A stretch of DNA of 64,000 bases from Nonomuraea gerenzanensis. GTDB taxonomy: Bacteria > Actinomycetota > Actinomycetes > Streptosporangiales > Streptosporangiaceae. The stretch spans positions 7,006,001-7,070,000 of the forward strand of contig NZ_CP084058.1 in NCBI RefSeq assembly GCF_020215645.1, read 5' to 3'. Made by a program: the position numbers and the translations under genes. Shown here piece by piece: positions 7,823 through 17,151 of this stretch. The notes beneath the pieces were generated by a model. That model searched no databases and was not told where the DNA came from. It saw nothing but the letters and a program-made list of their open reading frames with translations. Position 1 is the stretch's first letter. Each line of letters opens with the position of its first letter.

Positions 7823-7945
7823 ATGGCTGACACGAAGAAGAAACCCGCGTCCAAGTCCGGCAAGTCCAAGAAGCAGGCCATCAAGACCAGCAGGCAGGCC
7901 AAGGAGACGAAGCGGGAAGGCCGGAAGGGCACCGACGAAGGCTGA
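7823..7945 (+). CDS. Small lysine-rich protein
   Basis: A 40-residue, strongly basic protein (MADTKKKPASKSGKSKKQ and onward, ending in GRKGTDEG) with no hydrophobic segment. It starts at an ATG with GGGGGAT upstream at good spacing. Composition suggests a nucleic-acid or ribosome-associated peptide, or a disordered basic protein, but no family is recognised. It lies between the ribosomal protection gene and the tricorn protease gene, both on the same strand. Confidence 0.55.
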   Translation: MADTKKKPASKSGKSKKQAIKTSRQAKETKREGRKGTDEG

Positions 7946-8029
7946 AGCATCGGCCGTGCGACGGTGACGTGATCGGACGGCCGCGGCCCCGCGAGTGCCC
8001 CGGCTGTCCGATCGACCAGTGGAGCTGTC

Positions 8030-11000
8030 ATGTCGGCTTACCTGCGTTTCCCCGCCGTCTTCCAGGACGTGGTGGTCTTCGCCGCCGAGGACGACCTGTG
8101 GATGGTCTCCGCGCACGGCGGGCGCGCCTTCCGGCTGACCGCGGGGCTGGCCGAGGCCGGTTATCCGCGGATCTCGGAGCGCGGCGAGATGCTCGCGTTC
8201 GTCGGGCGCGAGGAGGGCCCGGAAGAGGTGTACGTCATGCCGTCCGGCGGCGGCGCGGCCCGCCGGGTGACCTTCCACGGCGCCCGCTGCACGGTGACCG
8301 GGTGGGACCCCGAGGACCGCGTGCTGTACGCCAGTGACCAGTCCCAGCCGTTCGAGGGCCGCAAGTGGCTGCACCGGGTGGCGCCGGGCGGGGTGCCGGA
8401 GCGGCTGCCGTACGGGCCGGCGAACTCGATCGCGTACGGGCCGGGGAACATGATCGTGCTGGGCCGCAACACCGCCGACCCGGCGCGGTGGAAGCGTTAC
8501 CGCGGCGGCACCGTCGGCGACCTGTGGATCGACCCCAGCGGCGACGGCGAGTTCAGGAGGCTGATCAGGCTGCCGGGGAACCTGGCCTCGCCGTGCTGGA
8601 GCGATGGCCGGGTGTGCTTCATCTCCGACCACGAGGGCGTCGGCAACGTCTACTCGTGCACCCCCGACGGCCAGGACCTGCGCAAGCACACGCACCACGA
8701 CGACTACTACGCCCGCAACCTGTCCGGCGACGGCCGGCGGCTGGTCTACCACGCGGGCGCGGACCTGTACCTGCTGGAGCCCGGTGAGCGGCCGCGGCGG
8801 CTGGAGGTGCGGCTGGCCAGCTCCAGGACGCAGCGCAACCGCAGGTTCGTCGAGGCGGACGACTACCTCGACAGCGCCACGCTGAGCCCCGACGGCAGCG
8901 CGCTGGCGATCACGGCGCGCGGCAAGGCGTACGCGATGGCGAACTGGGAGGGCCCGGTACGCCAGCACGGCTCCCCCGACGGCGTCCGCTACCGCTTCCT
9001 GACCTGGCTGAACGACGGCGTCCGGCTCATCGCGGCGGCCAGCGACGACGGCGACGAGGAGAAGCTGGTCATCCTGGAGGGCGGCGAGGGCGGCCCCGGC
9101 ACGGAGGTGGCCCGCCTGGGCCGGATCAACGACCTGGTGCCCGATCCTGCCCATGACCGGGTCGCGGTCGTCAACCACCGCCACGAGCTGCACCTGCTCG
9201 ACCTGGAGACCGGGTGCGCCGAGCTGGTGGAGGCGAACCCGCACGGCCCGCCGGAGGACCCGGCCTGGTCGCACGACGGCGAGTGGCTGGCGTACGCGAG
9301 CCCGCTCAACGCCCAGACCACCGCGATCAAGCTGTACCACCCCGGAACGGGACGCACGGCGCAGGCCAGCGAGCCGGTGCTGAAGGACTCGGTGCCCGCC
9401 TTCGACCCGCAGGGCCGCTACCTGTACTTCGTCGGCCAGCGCGCCTTCTCCCCCGTCTACGACCAGCTCCAGTTCGACCTGGGTTTCCCGCTGGGCACCC
9501 GCCCGTACGCGGTGGCGCTGCGCGAGGACGTGCCGGACCCGTTCGTGCCCCGGCCCCGTCCCCTGCACGACAAGGACGACGAAGACGACGAAGAGGAAGA
9601 GGAGGACGGCGAGGAGCCGCTGCGGGTGGACGTGGACGGTCTGGCCCGGCGGGTCACCGCGTTCCCGCTGCCCGAGGGCCGCTACGAGCGGGTGGCGGGG
9701 CTGAAGGGGAAGGCGCTGATTCTGACCAGCCCGCTGCAGGGGGACGACACGCTGCATCTGTTCGACTTCGCCAAGGGCGAGAGCGAGACGTTCGCCGACG
9801 GGGTGAGCGGGTTCGAGCTGGGGCGCGACCACCGGACGCTGCTGTACCGGGCGGGCAACCGGCTGCGCGTGGTGAAGGCGGGCGAGGTGCCGGGCGAGGA
9901 GGAGGCGCCCGGGCGGCAGAGCGGGTGGATCGACCTGTCGCGCATCAAGGTGTCGGTCTGCCCGGAGGCGGAGTGGCGGCAGATGTTCAGGGAGGCGTGG
10001 CGGCTGCAGCGGGAGAACTTCTGGACCGAGGACATGGCCGGCGTGGACTGGCCGGCCGTGTACGACCGGTACCGGCCGCTGGTGGATCGGGTGACGACCC
10101 GGGGCGAGTTCTCCGACCTGCTGTGGGAGCTGCACGGCGAGCTGGCCACCAGCCACGCCTACGAGAGCGGCGGCGAGTACCGCCCCGGCCCCGACTACAG
10201 CCAGGGCAAGCTGGGCGTGGACTGGCGGTTGCGTGACGGCGTCTACCACATCGCCGCCATCGTCACGGGCGACCCGTGGGACCCGCTGGCCACCTCGCCG
10301 CTGAACCGGCTCGGGCTGGACGTCCGGACGGGCGACGCCGTGCTGGCCATCGACGGCGCCCCCATCGGGGTGGGGACGGCCACCCCCAACGAACGGCTGG
10401 TGAACCAGGCCGGCGAGGAGGTCGAGCTGACGCTGCGCCGCGAGGAGCGCGTCTTCACCGTCACCGTGCGGGCGCTGGCCGACGAGCAGCCCGCCCGCTA
10501 CCGCGACTGGGTGAACCTCAACCGCGCCCAGTGCCACCAGCGCTCCGGCGGCCGGATCGGCTACCTGCACGTGCCCGACATGGGGCCGGACGGGTTCGGC
10601 GAGTTCCACCGGGGGTTCCTGGCCGAGTACGACCGGCACGCGCTCATCGTGGACGTGCGCTTCAACGGCGGCGGCCACGTCTCGTCGCTGCTGCTGCAGA
10701 AGCTGGCCAGGCGGCGGCTGGGCTACGACTACCCGAGGTGGGGCGACCCGGAGCCGTACCCGCCGGAGTCGCCGCGCGGCCCGCTGGTGGCCGTCACGAA
10801 CGAGTGGGCGGGCTCCGACGGCGACATCTTCAGCCACACCTTCAAGCTGCTGAGGCTGGGCCCGCTGGTCGGCAGGCGCACGTGGGGTGGCGTGATCGGC
10901 ATCTGGCCGCGGCACACGCTCGCCGACGGGACGGTGACGACGCAGCCGGAGTTCTCCTTCGCCTTCGACGATGTGGGCTGGCAGGTGGAGAACTACGGCA

Positions 11001-11155
11001 CCGATCCCGACATCGAGGTGGACATCACCCCGCAGGACTACGCCAGAGGCGTGGACACGCAGCTGGAGCGGGCCATCGACGTCGCGCTGGAGCTGCTGGC
11101 CGAGCACCCGCCGCATACTCCCGATCCCCGGCATAGGCCGCGCATGCAACCTTGA
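8030..11155 (+). CDS. Tricorn-type S41 family protease
   Basis: A 1041-residue tricorn core protease homologue, close to family length. The N-terminal half is a pair of beta-propellers (repeated W-S-DG strands), followed by an acidic linker at about residues 513-533, the C1 helical domain, a PDZ domain (about 760-850) and the S41 catalytic domain. Expected catalytic residues are visible: Ser708-His709 in ATSHAYE and nucleophile Ser929 in WAGSDGD; PDIEVD near the end matches the substrate-binding/closing segment. The family degrades peptides, often those released by the proteasome, in the cytoplasm; no signal peptide is seen. The start ATG has GGAG five bases upstream. Confidence 0.92.
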   Translation: MSAYLRFPAVFQDVVVFAAEDDLWMVSAHGGRAFRLTAGLAEAGYPRISERGEMLAFVGREEGPEEVYVMPSGGGAARRVTFHGARCTVTGWDPEDRVLYASDQSQPFEGRKWLHRVAPGGVPERLPYGPANSIAYGPGNMIVLGRNTADPARWKRYRGGTVGDLWIDPSGDGEFRRLIRLPGNLASPCWSDGRVCFISDHEGVGNVYSCTPDGQDLRKHTHHDDYYARNLSGDGRRLVYHAGADLYLLEPGERPRRLEVRLASSRTQRNRRFVEADDYLDSATLSPDGSALAITARGKAYAMANWEGPVRQHGSPDGVRYRFLTWLNDGVRLIAAASDDGDEEKLVILEGGEGGPGTEVARLGRINDLVPDPAHDRVAVVNHRHELHLLDLETGCAELVEANPHGPPEDPAWSHDGEWLAYASPLNAQTTAIKLYHPGTGRTAQASEPVLKDSVPAFDPQGRYLYFVGQRAFSPVYDQLQFDLGFPLGTRPYAVALREDVPDPFVPRPRPLHDKDDEDDEEEEEDGEEPLRVDVDGLARRVTAFPLPEGRYERVAGLKGKALILTSPLQGDDTLHLFDFAKGESETFADGVSGFELGRDHRTLLYRAGNRLRVVKAGEVPGEEEAPGRQSGWIDLSRIKVSVCPEAEWRQMFREAWRLQRENFWTEDMAGVDWPAVYDRYRPLVDRVTTRGEFSDLLWELHGELATSHAYESGGEYRPGPDYSQGKLGVDWRLRDGVYHIAAIVTGDPWDPLATSPLNRLGLDVRTGDAVLAIDGAPIGVGTATPNERLVNQAGEEVELTLRREERVFTVTVRALADEQPARYRDWVNLNRAQCHQRSGGRIGYLHVPDMGPDGFGEFHRGFLAEYDRHALIVDVRFNGGGHVSSLLLQKLARRRLGYDYPRWGDPEPYPPESPRGPLVAVTNEWAGSDGDIFSHTFKLLRLGPLVGRRTWGGVIGIWPRHTLADGTVTTQPEFSFAFDDVGWQVENYGTDPDIEVDITPQDYARGVDTQLERAIDVALELLAEHPPHTPDPRHRPRMQP

Positions 11156-11239
11156 TGACCTTTCTGGCGTCTAAAGATCATAGGTGGGGAAAGTGCATCG
11201 GGGATGAACAGAGTGCACTCCGCCGACGGAGAGACAATC

Positions 11240-11274
11240 GGCCGGTGGTGAGGCAACCGTTCTCACCACCGGCC
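11240..11274 (+). terminator. Hairpin after tricorn protease gene
   Basis: A perfect 13-bp inverted repeat, GGCCGGTGGTGAG (11240-11252) and CTCACCACCGGCC (11262-11274), with a nine-base loop. It lies between the protease stop and the glycosyltransferase start. No T-run follows, as is common in high-GC terminators. Confidence 0.6.
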
Positions 11275-11317
11275 ACGTGTGTTGAGACTGCTTCCGCGAC
11301 TAAGGGGGATCTTCCAG

Positions 11318-12610
11318 GTGCGCGCACTGGCACGCAAGGGCAAGTCGGCGATGCGACGGCTCTATCGGGGTTACAACCGGCGCAAGGCGAGCAGCGCCCC
11401 GCCGCCGTCGACCCGGCAGGTACGCATCCTCCTGCTGCACGCCTACGGGATGGGCGGCACGATCAGGACCGTGTTCAACCTGGCCAGCTACCTGGCCGAG
11501 AACCACGACGTCGAGATCGTCAGCATCCTGAAGGAGGCGGAGGAGCCGTTCTTCCCCATCGACCCGCGCGTCAAGTTCCGCTTCCTGGACGACCGGGTCG
11601 ATCCCGGGCATGACCCCGTACGCGCGATGTTGTCGAAGCTGCCGAGCAGGCTCATCCCCAAGGAGGAGTCGGCCTACCACCGCTTCAACCTGTGGACCGA
11701 TCTGAGGCTGGCGCGTTACATCCGCTCGCTCGACACCGGCGTGCTGATGGCCACCCGCCCGGGGCTGAACCTGGCGATGGCCCAGTTAGCCCAGCCCGGG
11801 GTGATCACGATCGGGCAGGAGCACGTGGCCCTGCGCACTCAGCCGGAGCCCGTCCAGGAGCTGATCAAGTGGCGTTACCGCCGCCTGGACGCGCTGGTCA
11901 CGCTCACCAAGGCCGACCTGCGCGACTACCGCGAGACCCTGCCGAAGAAGCCGCGCAGGCTGGCGCGCATCCCCAACGCCGTGCCGCCGATGACGGGCGA
12001 CATCTCCAAGCTGGACGCCAAGGTGGCCGTGGCGGTCGGCCGGATGACCCGCATCAAGGGCTTCCACCGGCTGATCACCGCCTGGGAGACGGTCGCCGCC
12101 GCGCACCCCGACTGGAAGTTGCGCATCTACGGCGCCGGCCCGCAGCACGACAACCTCGCCCAGCAGATCGCCGAGGCGGGCCTGGAGGGCAAGGTCGAGC
12201 TGCCGGGGCCCACCACCGACGTGGGGGCCGAGCTGGAGAAGGCGTCGATCTACGTGCTCAGCTCGCGGCACGAGGGCTTCCCCATGACGATCCTGGAGGC
12301 GATGGCCAAGGGGCTGGCCATCGTCAGCTTCAACAGCCCGCACGGGCCCAAGGAGATGATCACGAACGAGGTCGACGGGCTGCTGGTCAAGCCGCGCACC
12401 AACGCCAACCTCGCCCAGTCGATCATCCGGGTGATCGAGGACGAGCAGCTGCGCCGCAGCCTGGCCGCGCGGGCGCTGGAGACGGCGCGCACGTACGACG
12501 TGGACGTCGTCGGGCGGCAGTGGGACGACCTGCTGGACGACCTGCTGGCCCGCCGCGAGGCCAGGTCCCGCCCGGCCGTCACGCCGGAGCAGCCGCCGCC
12601 CTGCCCGTGA
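11318..12610 (+). CDS. Glycosyltransferase family 4 protein
   Basis: A 430-residue GT-B glycosyltransferase. The N-terminal domain has the acceptor-side LLHAYGMGGTIRT loop; the C-terminal donor domain has GRMTRIKGFHRLI, IYGAGPQHDNL and the nucleotide-sugar motif SRHEGFPMTILEAMA (E-x7-E type). It transfers sugar from an NDP/UDP donor to a glycan or lipid acceptor, probably in envelope or teichoic-type glycopolymer synthesis, in the cytoplasm. The GTG at 11318 has AAGGGGGA at nine bases; an in-frame GTG at 11279 lacks a site and is less likely. It stands alone after a terminator-like hairpin. Confidence 0.85.
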   Translation: MRALARKGKSAMRRLYRGYNRRKASSAPPPSTRQVRILLLHAYGMGGTIRTVFNLASYLAENHDVEIVSILKEAEEPFFPIDPRVKFRFLDDRVDPGHDPVRAMLSKLPSRLIPKEESAYHRFNLWTDLRLARYIRSLDTGVLMATRPGLNLAMAQLAQPGVITIGQEHVALRTQPEPVQELIKWRYRRLDALVTLTKADLRDYRETLPKKPRRLARIPNAVPPMTGDISKLDAKVAVAVGRMTRIKGFHRLITAWETVAAAHPDWKLRIYGAGPQHDNLAQQIAEAGLEGKVELPGPTTDVGAELEKASIYVLSSRHEGFPMTILEAMAKGLAIVSFNSPHGPKEMITNEVDGLLVKPRTNANLAQSIIRVIEDEQLRRSLAARALETARTYDVDVVGRQWDDLLDDLLARREARSRPAVTPEQPPPCP

Positions 12611-12633
12611 GCCCTCCTGCGCGCCCCTCCTGT

Positions 12634-12672
12634 GAGCCCCTTCTGCGAGCCCCTTCTGCGAGCCCCTTCTGC
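12634..12672. repeat. 13-bp tandem repeat between convergent genes
   Basis: Three exact copies of GAGCCCCTTCTGC plus a partial one, lying between the stop of the glycosyltransferase and the stop of the HtrA-like protease. Confidence 0.85.
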
Positions 12673-12683
12673 GAGCCGCAGCG

Positions 12684-13604
12684 TCACACGCCCGTGCCCG
12701 TGAGTTCCACGGGCTCGGCGATGACGTCCACGAGTGCGCCGTTGCGGTGCACGGTGATCGGCAGCGGCCGGCCGATCGCCTCGGCGAACATCAGCCGCTG
12801 CAGGCTCTGCGCGTCCTCCACCGGGGCGCGCCCGGCGCTCAGCACCAGGTCGCCGGCGCGCAGCCCGGCCTGGTGCGCGGGCGAGCCCGGCACCACCTCG
12901 ACCACGCGCAGCGCCCCGTTCTGCCCGGTGCGCCGGCGCAGCTCCTCGGGCAGCGGCGCCGGCGAGGTCACCAGCCCCAGGAACGCCCGCCGCACCCGGC
13001 CGTCCCTGATCAGCGCCGCGATGATGGAGCGGGTCGTGCCGTTCATCGGCACGGCCAGCCCCACCCCGACCCCGGCGACCGCCGTGTTGATCCCGACCAC
13101 CCGGGCCCGTGAGTCGGCCAGCGCCCCGCCCGAATTGCCGGGGTTGAGCGCGGCGTCGGTCTGGATGACGTCCTCGATCAGTCGCACGTTGGCACCGCTG
13201 CGCGCGGGCAGCGAGCGCCCTAACCCCGACACCACCCCCGCCGTCACCGACCCGGCCAGCCCGAGCGGGTTGCCCACGGCCACCACGAGCTGGCCGACCA
13301 CGAGCTCGTCGCTGTCGCCCAGCTCGGCGGGCGGCGGCGTGGCCGACTGCGCCCTGATCACCGCCAGGTCCGACAGCGGGTCCCGCCCGATCACCTGGAA
13401 GTCGCCGGACGAGCCGTCGGCGAACGCCACGCTGCCGGACCGGGCTGAGCCCACCACGTGCGCGTTGGTCAGCAGGAACCCGTCGGCGGTGAACACCACC
13501 GCGGACCCGCTGCCCCGGCGGGTCCGCACGCCGGCCACCTTGGGCAGCAGCTCGGCCGCCACGGACGACACGACCTGAGAGTAGGCGTCGAGGGGGTCCG
13601 CCAT
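12684..13604 (-). CDS. Trypsin-like serine protease with PDZ domain (HtrA/DegP-like)
   Basis: A 306-residue S1C-type protease. The catalytic triad is visible as His49 (LLTNAHVV), Asp79 (PLSDLAV) and Ser158 (NPGNSGGAL); a C-terminal PDZ domain covers about residues 215-300 (HQAGLRAGDLVLSAG). HtrA enzymes degrade or refold damaged proteins and are usually exported or membrane-anchored, but here the protein begins MADPLDAYSQ with no signal peptide or helix, implying a cytoplasmic form. The ATG at 13604 has AGGAGG at five bases. It is the last gene after two methyltransferase genes on the same strand with only a 39-base gap, so probably co-transcribed. Confidence 0.9.
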   Translation of the reverse strand: MADPLDAYSQVVSSVAAELLPKVAGVRTRRGSGSAVVFTADGFLLTNAHVVGSARSGSVAFADGSSGDFQVIGRDPLSDLAVIRAQSATPPPAELGDSDELVVGQLVVAVGNPLGLAGSVTAGVVSGLGRSLPARSGANVRLIEDVIQTDAALNPGNSGGALADSRARVVGINTAVAGVGVGLAVPMNGTTRSIIAALIRDGRVRRAFLGLVTSPAPLPEELRRRTGQNGALRVVEVVPGSPAHQAGLRAGDLVLSAGRAPVEDAQSLQRLMFAEAIGRPLPITVHRNGALVDVIAEPVELTGTGV

Positions 13605-13643
13605 GGAGTCCTCCTGATGATTACCTGCTTACACGGTAACTCC

Positions 13644-14687
13644 TCAGGGGCGTGCCTCGTAGACGATGTTGAACGGCGTCTGCGCCACCCGGCGGAACCG
13701 GCCGAACCCCGCCTCCGCCGCCAGCCGCCGCACCGGCTCCTCCCCGGCCTGCGCGCCGAGGGCGTAGCCGCCCTCCTGCGACAACGCGTTCGGCACGCAC
13801 AGGAACGCCGAGAACGCGTAGTAGGCGCGGCCCACCGGGTTGAGGTTCTCGCTCAGCGACGAGCCCGCCGCCGGCTCCACGATCATCCAGGTGCCGTCGC
13901 CGGTCAGCTGCCCGCGCACGCGCCGCGCGGCGCCGAGCGGATCGCCCATGTCGTGCAGCGCGTCGAACGTGGTCACCAGGTCGTAGGGCCCGTCGTCGAA
14001 GGTCTGCGCGCTGCCCTGCCTGAACGCGACCCGGTCGCCGAGCCCGAGCGACCCGGCCCGCTCGCGGGCCTGCTCCACCGAGGCGCCGTGGTAGTCCCAG
14101 CCGACGAACGTGGACGCGGGGAAGGCCCGCGCCATGAGCGTGGTGGACGCGCCGTGCCCGCATCCGACGTCGGCGACCCGGATCCCGGCGCGCAGCCCCG
14201 GCTCCACGCCGTCGAGCGCGGGCAGCCAGGAGCCGACCAGGTTCGCGGTGTAGCCGAAGCGGAAGAAGCGCTCGCAGCCGGAGAAGACGTCGGTGTGGTG
14301 CTCGTGCCAGCCGAGGCCCTCGCCGGTGCGGAACGCCTCGGTGATCCGCGGCTCCGCCTTCAGCGCGCCGAGGGCGAGCTGGAAGCCGCCCAGCACCGGG
14401 CCGTCCGGGTCGGTCAGCGCGTACGCCTGCTCCTCGGTCAGGAAGTAGCGCCCGGTCTCGGCCTCGTACTCGACGTAGCCGCCTGCGGCCTGCCCGCGCA
14501 GCCACTCCTCGACGTAACGCGGCGCCGTGCCCGTGCGGTCGGCCAGTTCCTTCGGCAGCTGCGGCTTGTCGGCGAGCGCCTGGAAAAGGCCGAGCCGATC
14601 GCCGATCAGGACACCGCCGGCCGCCATGGTGGCGCCGACGTCGCTGACGAACCTGCCGAGGAACTGCATCAGTCGTTCTTCGTTCAT
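13644..14687 (-). CDS. Class I SAM methyltransferase with N-terminal winged helix (Rv2258c-like)
   Basis: A 347-residue protein: a winged-helix-like N-terminus (residues 1-90, LGRFVSDVGATMAAGG, TAPRYVEEWLRGQAA) and a Rossmann methyltransferase domain with motif I VADVGCGHGAST near residue 175. It should methylate a small molecule with SAM; substrate unknown. The ATG at 14687 has GGGGAG upstream; a longer frame would run through the neighbouring methyltransferase gene. It lies 29 bases after that gene and 39 before the HtrA-like gene. Confidence 0.85.
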   Translation of the reverse strand: MNEERLMQFLGRFVSDVGATMAAGGVLIGDRLGLFQALADKPQLPKELADRTGTAPRYVEEWLRGQAAGGYVEYEAETGRYFLTEEQAYALTDPDGPVLGGFQLALGALKAEPRITEAFRTGEGLGWHEHHTDVFSGCERFFRFGYTANLVGSWLPALDGVEPGLRAGIRVADVGCGHGASTTLMARAFPASTFVGWDYHGASVEQARERAGSLGLGDRVAFRQGSAQTFDDGPYDLVTTFDALHDMGDPLGAARRVRGQLTGDGTWMIVEPAAGSSLSENLNPVGRAYYAFSAFLCVPNALSQEGGYALGAQAGEEPVRRLAAEAGFGRFRRVAQTPFNIVYEARP

Positions 14688-14716
14688 CGCTGTGAACTCC
14701 CCTGTCGCGTGCTGGT

Positions 14717-15511
14717 TCAGTGAGATGCGGTGCCGCGGACCGCCCACGCTGCGGCCGTCAGCGGGATGGAGCCGTCCGCGGCGGTGGGCAGGCGGGCGCG
14801 GAGCGACTCCCGCAGGGCGCTCCGGTGCTCCTGCGTGAGGGACGTGACGTAGCCGGGCGCCGGTCCTTGGCCGCCCAGGAACGGCCGCCAGTAGTCGTCG
14901 AAGCCGGTGAACGTGGTGGCCGTGCCGATGGCCAGGACCGTCACGCCGTCCAGCCCCGCGTCCGTCCACAGCTCACGCAGCCGGTCCGGCCGGCACAGCG
15001 GGAAGCGGCGTCCCTCGTCCAGCTCGGCCGCCGCCGGGTCGAGCGCGGTGGCCGCGTCCCAGAAGTGCCGGATCAGCCGCATGCCGCCCGCGTAATCCCA
15101 CACGTAGGCGGCGACGGTGCCGCCCCGTGCGGCGACCCTGACCGACTCGGCCACGGCGCGGGCCGGCTCAGGGACGAAGTTGAGGGCCAGGCCGCTGACC
15201 ACGGCCTCGAAGCGGTGTGCCGGCCAGGGAAGCGCCCGCATGTCACCGGTGCGGAAGGTGACGCGCGGGTCGGTGACGCGGGTGCGGGCCGTGGCCAGGA
15301 ACCCCTCCGAGGTGTCCAGGCCGACGAGCCGCGCGGGGTCCGCCGTGGCGAGGATCGCCGTGGTCAGCGCTCCCGTGCCGCAGCCCGCGTCCAGCCATCG
15401 CCCGCCGGCCGGGAGGCCCAGCCAGCGGACGAAGACCTCGGCGACGGGCCGGCTCCAGCGGCCGACGTACGCCTCGTAGGCGTCGCCGGTGTTCCAGATC
15501 TCCGTGGCCAT
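14717..15511 (-). CDS. Class I SAM-dependent methyltransferase
   Basis: A 264-residue methyltransferase. Motif I is WLDAGCGTGALT and motif II region LVGLDTSEGFLATA, as in UbiE/Methyltransf_11 enzymes. It is cytoplasmic and probably modifies a small molecule; no substrate clue. I chose ATG 15511, preceded by a GAGGGGGG tract, over an in-frame ATG ten codons upstream. It is the first gene of a three-gene minus-strand cluster (methyltransferase, methyltransferase, HtrA-like protease). Confidence 0.83.
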   Translation of the reverse strand: MATEIWNTGDAYEAYVGRWSRPVAEVFVRWLGLPAGGRWLDAGCGTGALTTAILATADPARLVGLDTSEGFLATARTRVTDPRVTFRTGDMRALPWPAHRFEAVVSGLALNFVPEPARAVAESVRVAARGGTVAAYVWDYAGGMRLIRHFWDAATALDPAAAELDEGRRFPLCRPDRLRELWTDAGLDGVTVLAIGTATTFTGFDDYWRPFLGGQGPAPGYVTSLTQEHRSALRESLRARLPTAADGSIPLTAAAWAVRGTASH

Positions 15512-15591
15512 CACGCCCCCCTCTTCCTGGGGGCGTGACATTCCGTTCCATCGGGCGGGGCCGGGTCACCGGCCGCGCCGGGACGGGCCCG

Positions 15592-16191
15592 CTAGCGCGC
15601 CGTCACGCTGCGGGCGACGGCCTGGGCGGAGGCCCAGATGAGGCCGGCGTGCGCGGCGGGCGCCTGGGCGGTGATGACGAGCGCGCGCCCCGCCCCGAAC
15701 GGCACCAGGTGGTGGGACTGCCGCCAGCTCTCCCCCTCGTGCCGGTACGCCAGGTCCACCGACGACAGCTCGGGATCATGCTGCTCCGACAGCATCGTCT
15801 GGCCGGGCCCCGCCAGCTCGACGAGCGGCGGGATACGGCCGCGGTCCAGCGGGCCCTGCGGGTAGATGAGGCATTCGTCCGGCCCCCACAGGTAGAACGG
15901 CGTGGAGTCGCCGGTGGGCGCGGACTCGATGGCGAAGGCGTCCGGCCAGATCACCGAGTACTGCGAGGTCTCGATCCGCCAGACCCGCTCCTCGGGCCCC
16001 GGCAGCACGTCCACGACCTGCTCCACGGTGCGCGCGTCGGTCACGTCGACGGTCGCGGTGCGGGTCGACTCGCCCGCTCCCTGGATGACGGTCACGACGT
16101 CGGGGGTGTCGGGGGAACGCTCGAATCCGTAGGGCCACCAGGGCACCAATGTCACTCCGTGCCCAGCCAGCCGCGCAAGCACATGACCCAC
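15592..16191 (-). CDS. Hypothetical protein, unrecognised family
   Basis: A 199-residue soluble protein starting at a GTG with GGGAGG seven bases upstream. Visible features are an Arg/Thr/Asp-rich middle (ESTRTATVDVTDARTVEQVVDVL), a Trp/Tyr-rich strand (FYLWGPDECLIYPQGPL) and a C-terminal segment with GRALVITAQAPAAHAGL. No signal peptide or membrane helix. The frame is supported by GC3 bias and by clean spacing to both neighbours, the methyltransferase operon and crcB. I do not recognise a function. Confidence 0.6.
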   Translation of the reverse strand: MGHVLARLAGHGVTLVPWWPYGFERSPDTPDVVTVIQGAGESTRTATVDVTDARTVEQVVDVLPGPEERVWRIETSQYSVIWPDAFAIESAPTGDSTPFYLWGPDECLIYPQGPLDRGRIPPLVELAGPGQTMLSEQHDPELSSVDLAYRHEGESWRQSHHLVPFGAGRALVITAQAPAAHAGLIWASAQAVARSVTAR

Positions 16192-16213
16192 GTGTCGTCC
16201 CTCCCGCCGGTGA

Positions 16214-16570
16214 TCATACTGCCTGGGCCAGCGCCGCCCCGCAGAAGGCCGCACCCAGCCCGGCCACCACGGAGGCCACCGCGTTGGCGACCGCGTGGAA
16301 GCGAGCGCCCTCCTCCACGAGCCGCACCGTCTCGTACCCCAGGGTCGAGTACGTCGTCAGCGCCCCGCAGAAGCCTGTGCCCGCCAGCGCCATCGCCCAC
16401 CCCTGCGCAGGTAGCGCGGCCAGGAAACCCAGCAGCGCCGAGCCGGCGACGTTGACCGTCAGCGTCCCCCAGGGGAAGACGGTGTCGTGCCGCGCCTGCA
16501 CGGCCCGGTCCGCCAGGTAGCGCAGCGGCGCCCCGACCGCCGCCCCCAGCACGACGAGCAACACCGTCAC
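16214..16570 (-). CDS. crcB: Fluoride efflux channel CrcB/FluC, subunit 2
   Basis: A 118-residue four-helix membrane protein of the Fluc family. Family motifs are present: GAAVGAPLRY at the N-terminus, FPWGTLTVNVAGSALLGF, and the pore-lining GFCGALTTYSTLGYE. Fluc proteins export fluoride as dual-topology dimers; in actinomycetes two different subunits are often encoded in tandem and form a heterodimer. GTG start at 16570 with GGGAG four bases upstream. The gene follows the other crcB by 61 bases containing a 12-bp tandem repeat. Confidence 0.93.
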   Translation of the reverse strand: MTVLLVVLGAAVGAPLRYLADRAVQARHDTVFPWGTLTVNVAGSALLGFLAALPAQGWAMALAGTGFCGALTTYSTLGYETVRLVEEGARFHAVANAVASVVAGLGAAFCGAALAQAV

Positions 16571-16581
16571 CGCGCTCCCAC

Positions 16582-16617
16582 CACCGCTTCCAACACCGCT
16601 TCCAACACCGCTTCCAG
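16582..16617. repeat. 12-bp tandem repeat between the two crcB genes
   Basis: Three copies of CACCGCTTCCAA (last copy ends AG) fill most of the gap between the two crcB genes. Confidence 0.85.
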
Positions 16618-16631
16618 CACGTCGGGCGCTG

Positions 16632-17096
16632 TCACCGTGCGGCCGCTCTCGCCCAGGCGGCGGCGCGCCGGGTCAGCCACATGCCGGCCGCCACGGCCGC
16701 GAGCGCCGCCAGCATGGTCGCGGCCAGGTAGACCAGCCCGGTCACCGGCGCGCCCGCCGCGACGGCACGCCGCACGTCCACCGCGTAGGTGGAGAACGTC
16801 GTGTACCCGCCCAGCACCCCCACCCCCAGGAACGGCCGCACCAGCCGGTGGGCCCGGCGCACCTCGGTGATCACCACCATGAGCACCCCGATGAGCAGAC
16901 AGCCCGACACGTTGACCAGGAACGTCGCCCACGGAAAGTCGGCGGGGCCGTTCGGCAGCGCCGTCTGCGCGCCGAACCTGGCCAGGGCGCCGAGCGCCCC
17001 GCCGGCCGCGATCGCGGCGAGCACCGGCCCAAGCGGCTCGGCCCGCTGCGCCGGCACGTGCAGATCGACATCCGGATCGATGGGACGATCAGTCAT
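16632..17096 (-). CDS. crcB: Fluoride efflux channel CrcB/FluC, subunit 1
   Basis: A 154-residue Fluc subunit with a soluble N-terminal extension of about 25 residues (MTDRPIDPDVDLHVPAQR), then AAGGALGALARFGAQ, FPWATFLVNVSGCLLIGV and GVLGGYTTFSTYAVD, the equivalents of the motifs in its neighbour. It probably pairs with the second subunit as a heterodimeric fluoride exporter in the cytoplasmic membrane. The ATG at 17096 is immediately downstream of a 15-bp perfect inverted repeat. I saw no convincing fluoride riboswitch upstream. Confidence 0.93.
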   Translation of the reverse strand: MTDRPIDPDVDLHVPAQRAEPLGPVLAAIAAGGALGALARFGAQTALPNGPADFPWATFLVNVSGCLLIGVLMVVITEVRRAHRLVRPFLGVGVLGGYTTFSTYAVDVRRAVAAGAPVTGLVYLAATMLAALAAVAAGMWLTRRAAAWARAAAR

Positions 17097-17098
17097 AC

Positions 17099-17138
17099 CG
17101 GGCACGTTACCTCTAGGTACAAGGAGGTAACGTGCCCG
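17099..17138 (-). promoter_or_regulatory. 15-bp perfect inverted repeat upstream of crcB pair
   Basis: CGGGCACGTTACCTC (17099-17113) and GAGGTAACGTGCCCG (17124-17138) are exact reverse complements with a ten-base loop. It ends two bases from the crcB start codon. It could be an operator or an RNA hairpin that controls translation; the only Shine-Dalgarno-like GAGG lies within the arm. Confidence 0.55.
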
Positions 17139-17151
17139 CCCGGGTAGCAGC

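Noticed and set aside
7805..11149. Minus-strand open frame of 1114 codons antisense to the tricorn protease gene
   Set aside because: It is Arg/Gln/Gly/Val-rich with no domain and is the mirror of a strongly biased GC-rich gene; the plus-strand protein is a clear family member.
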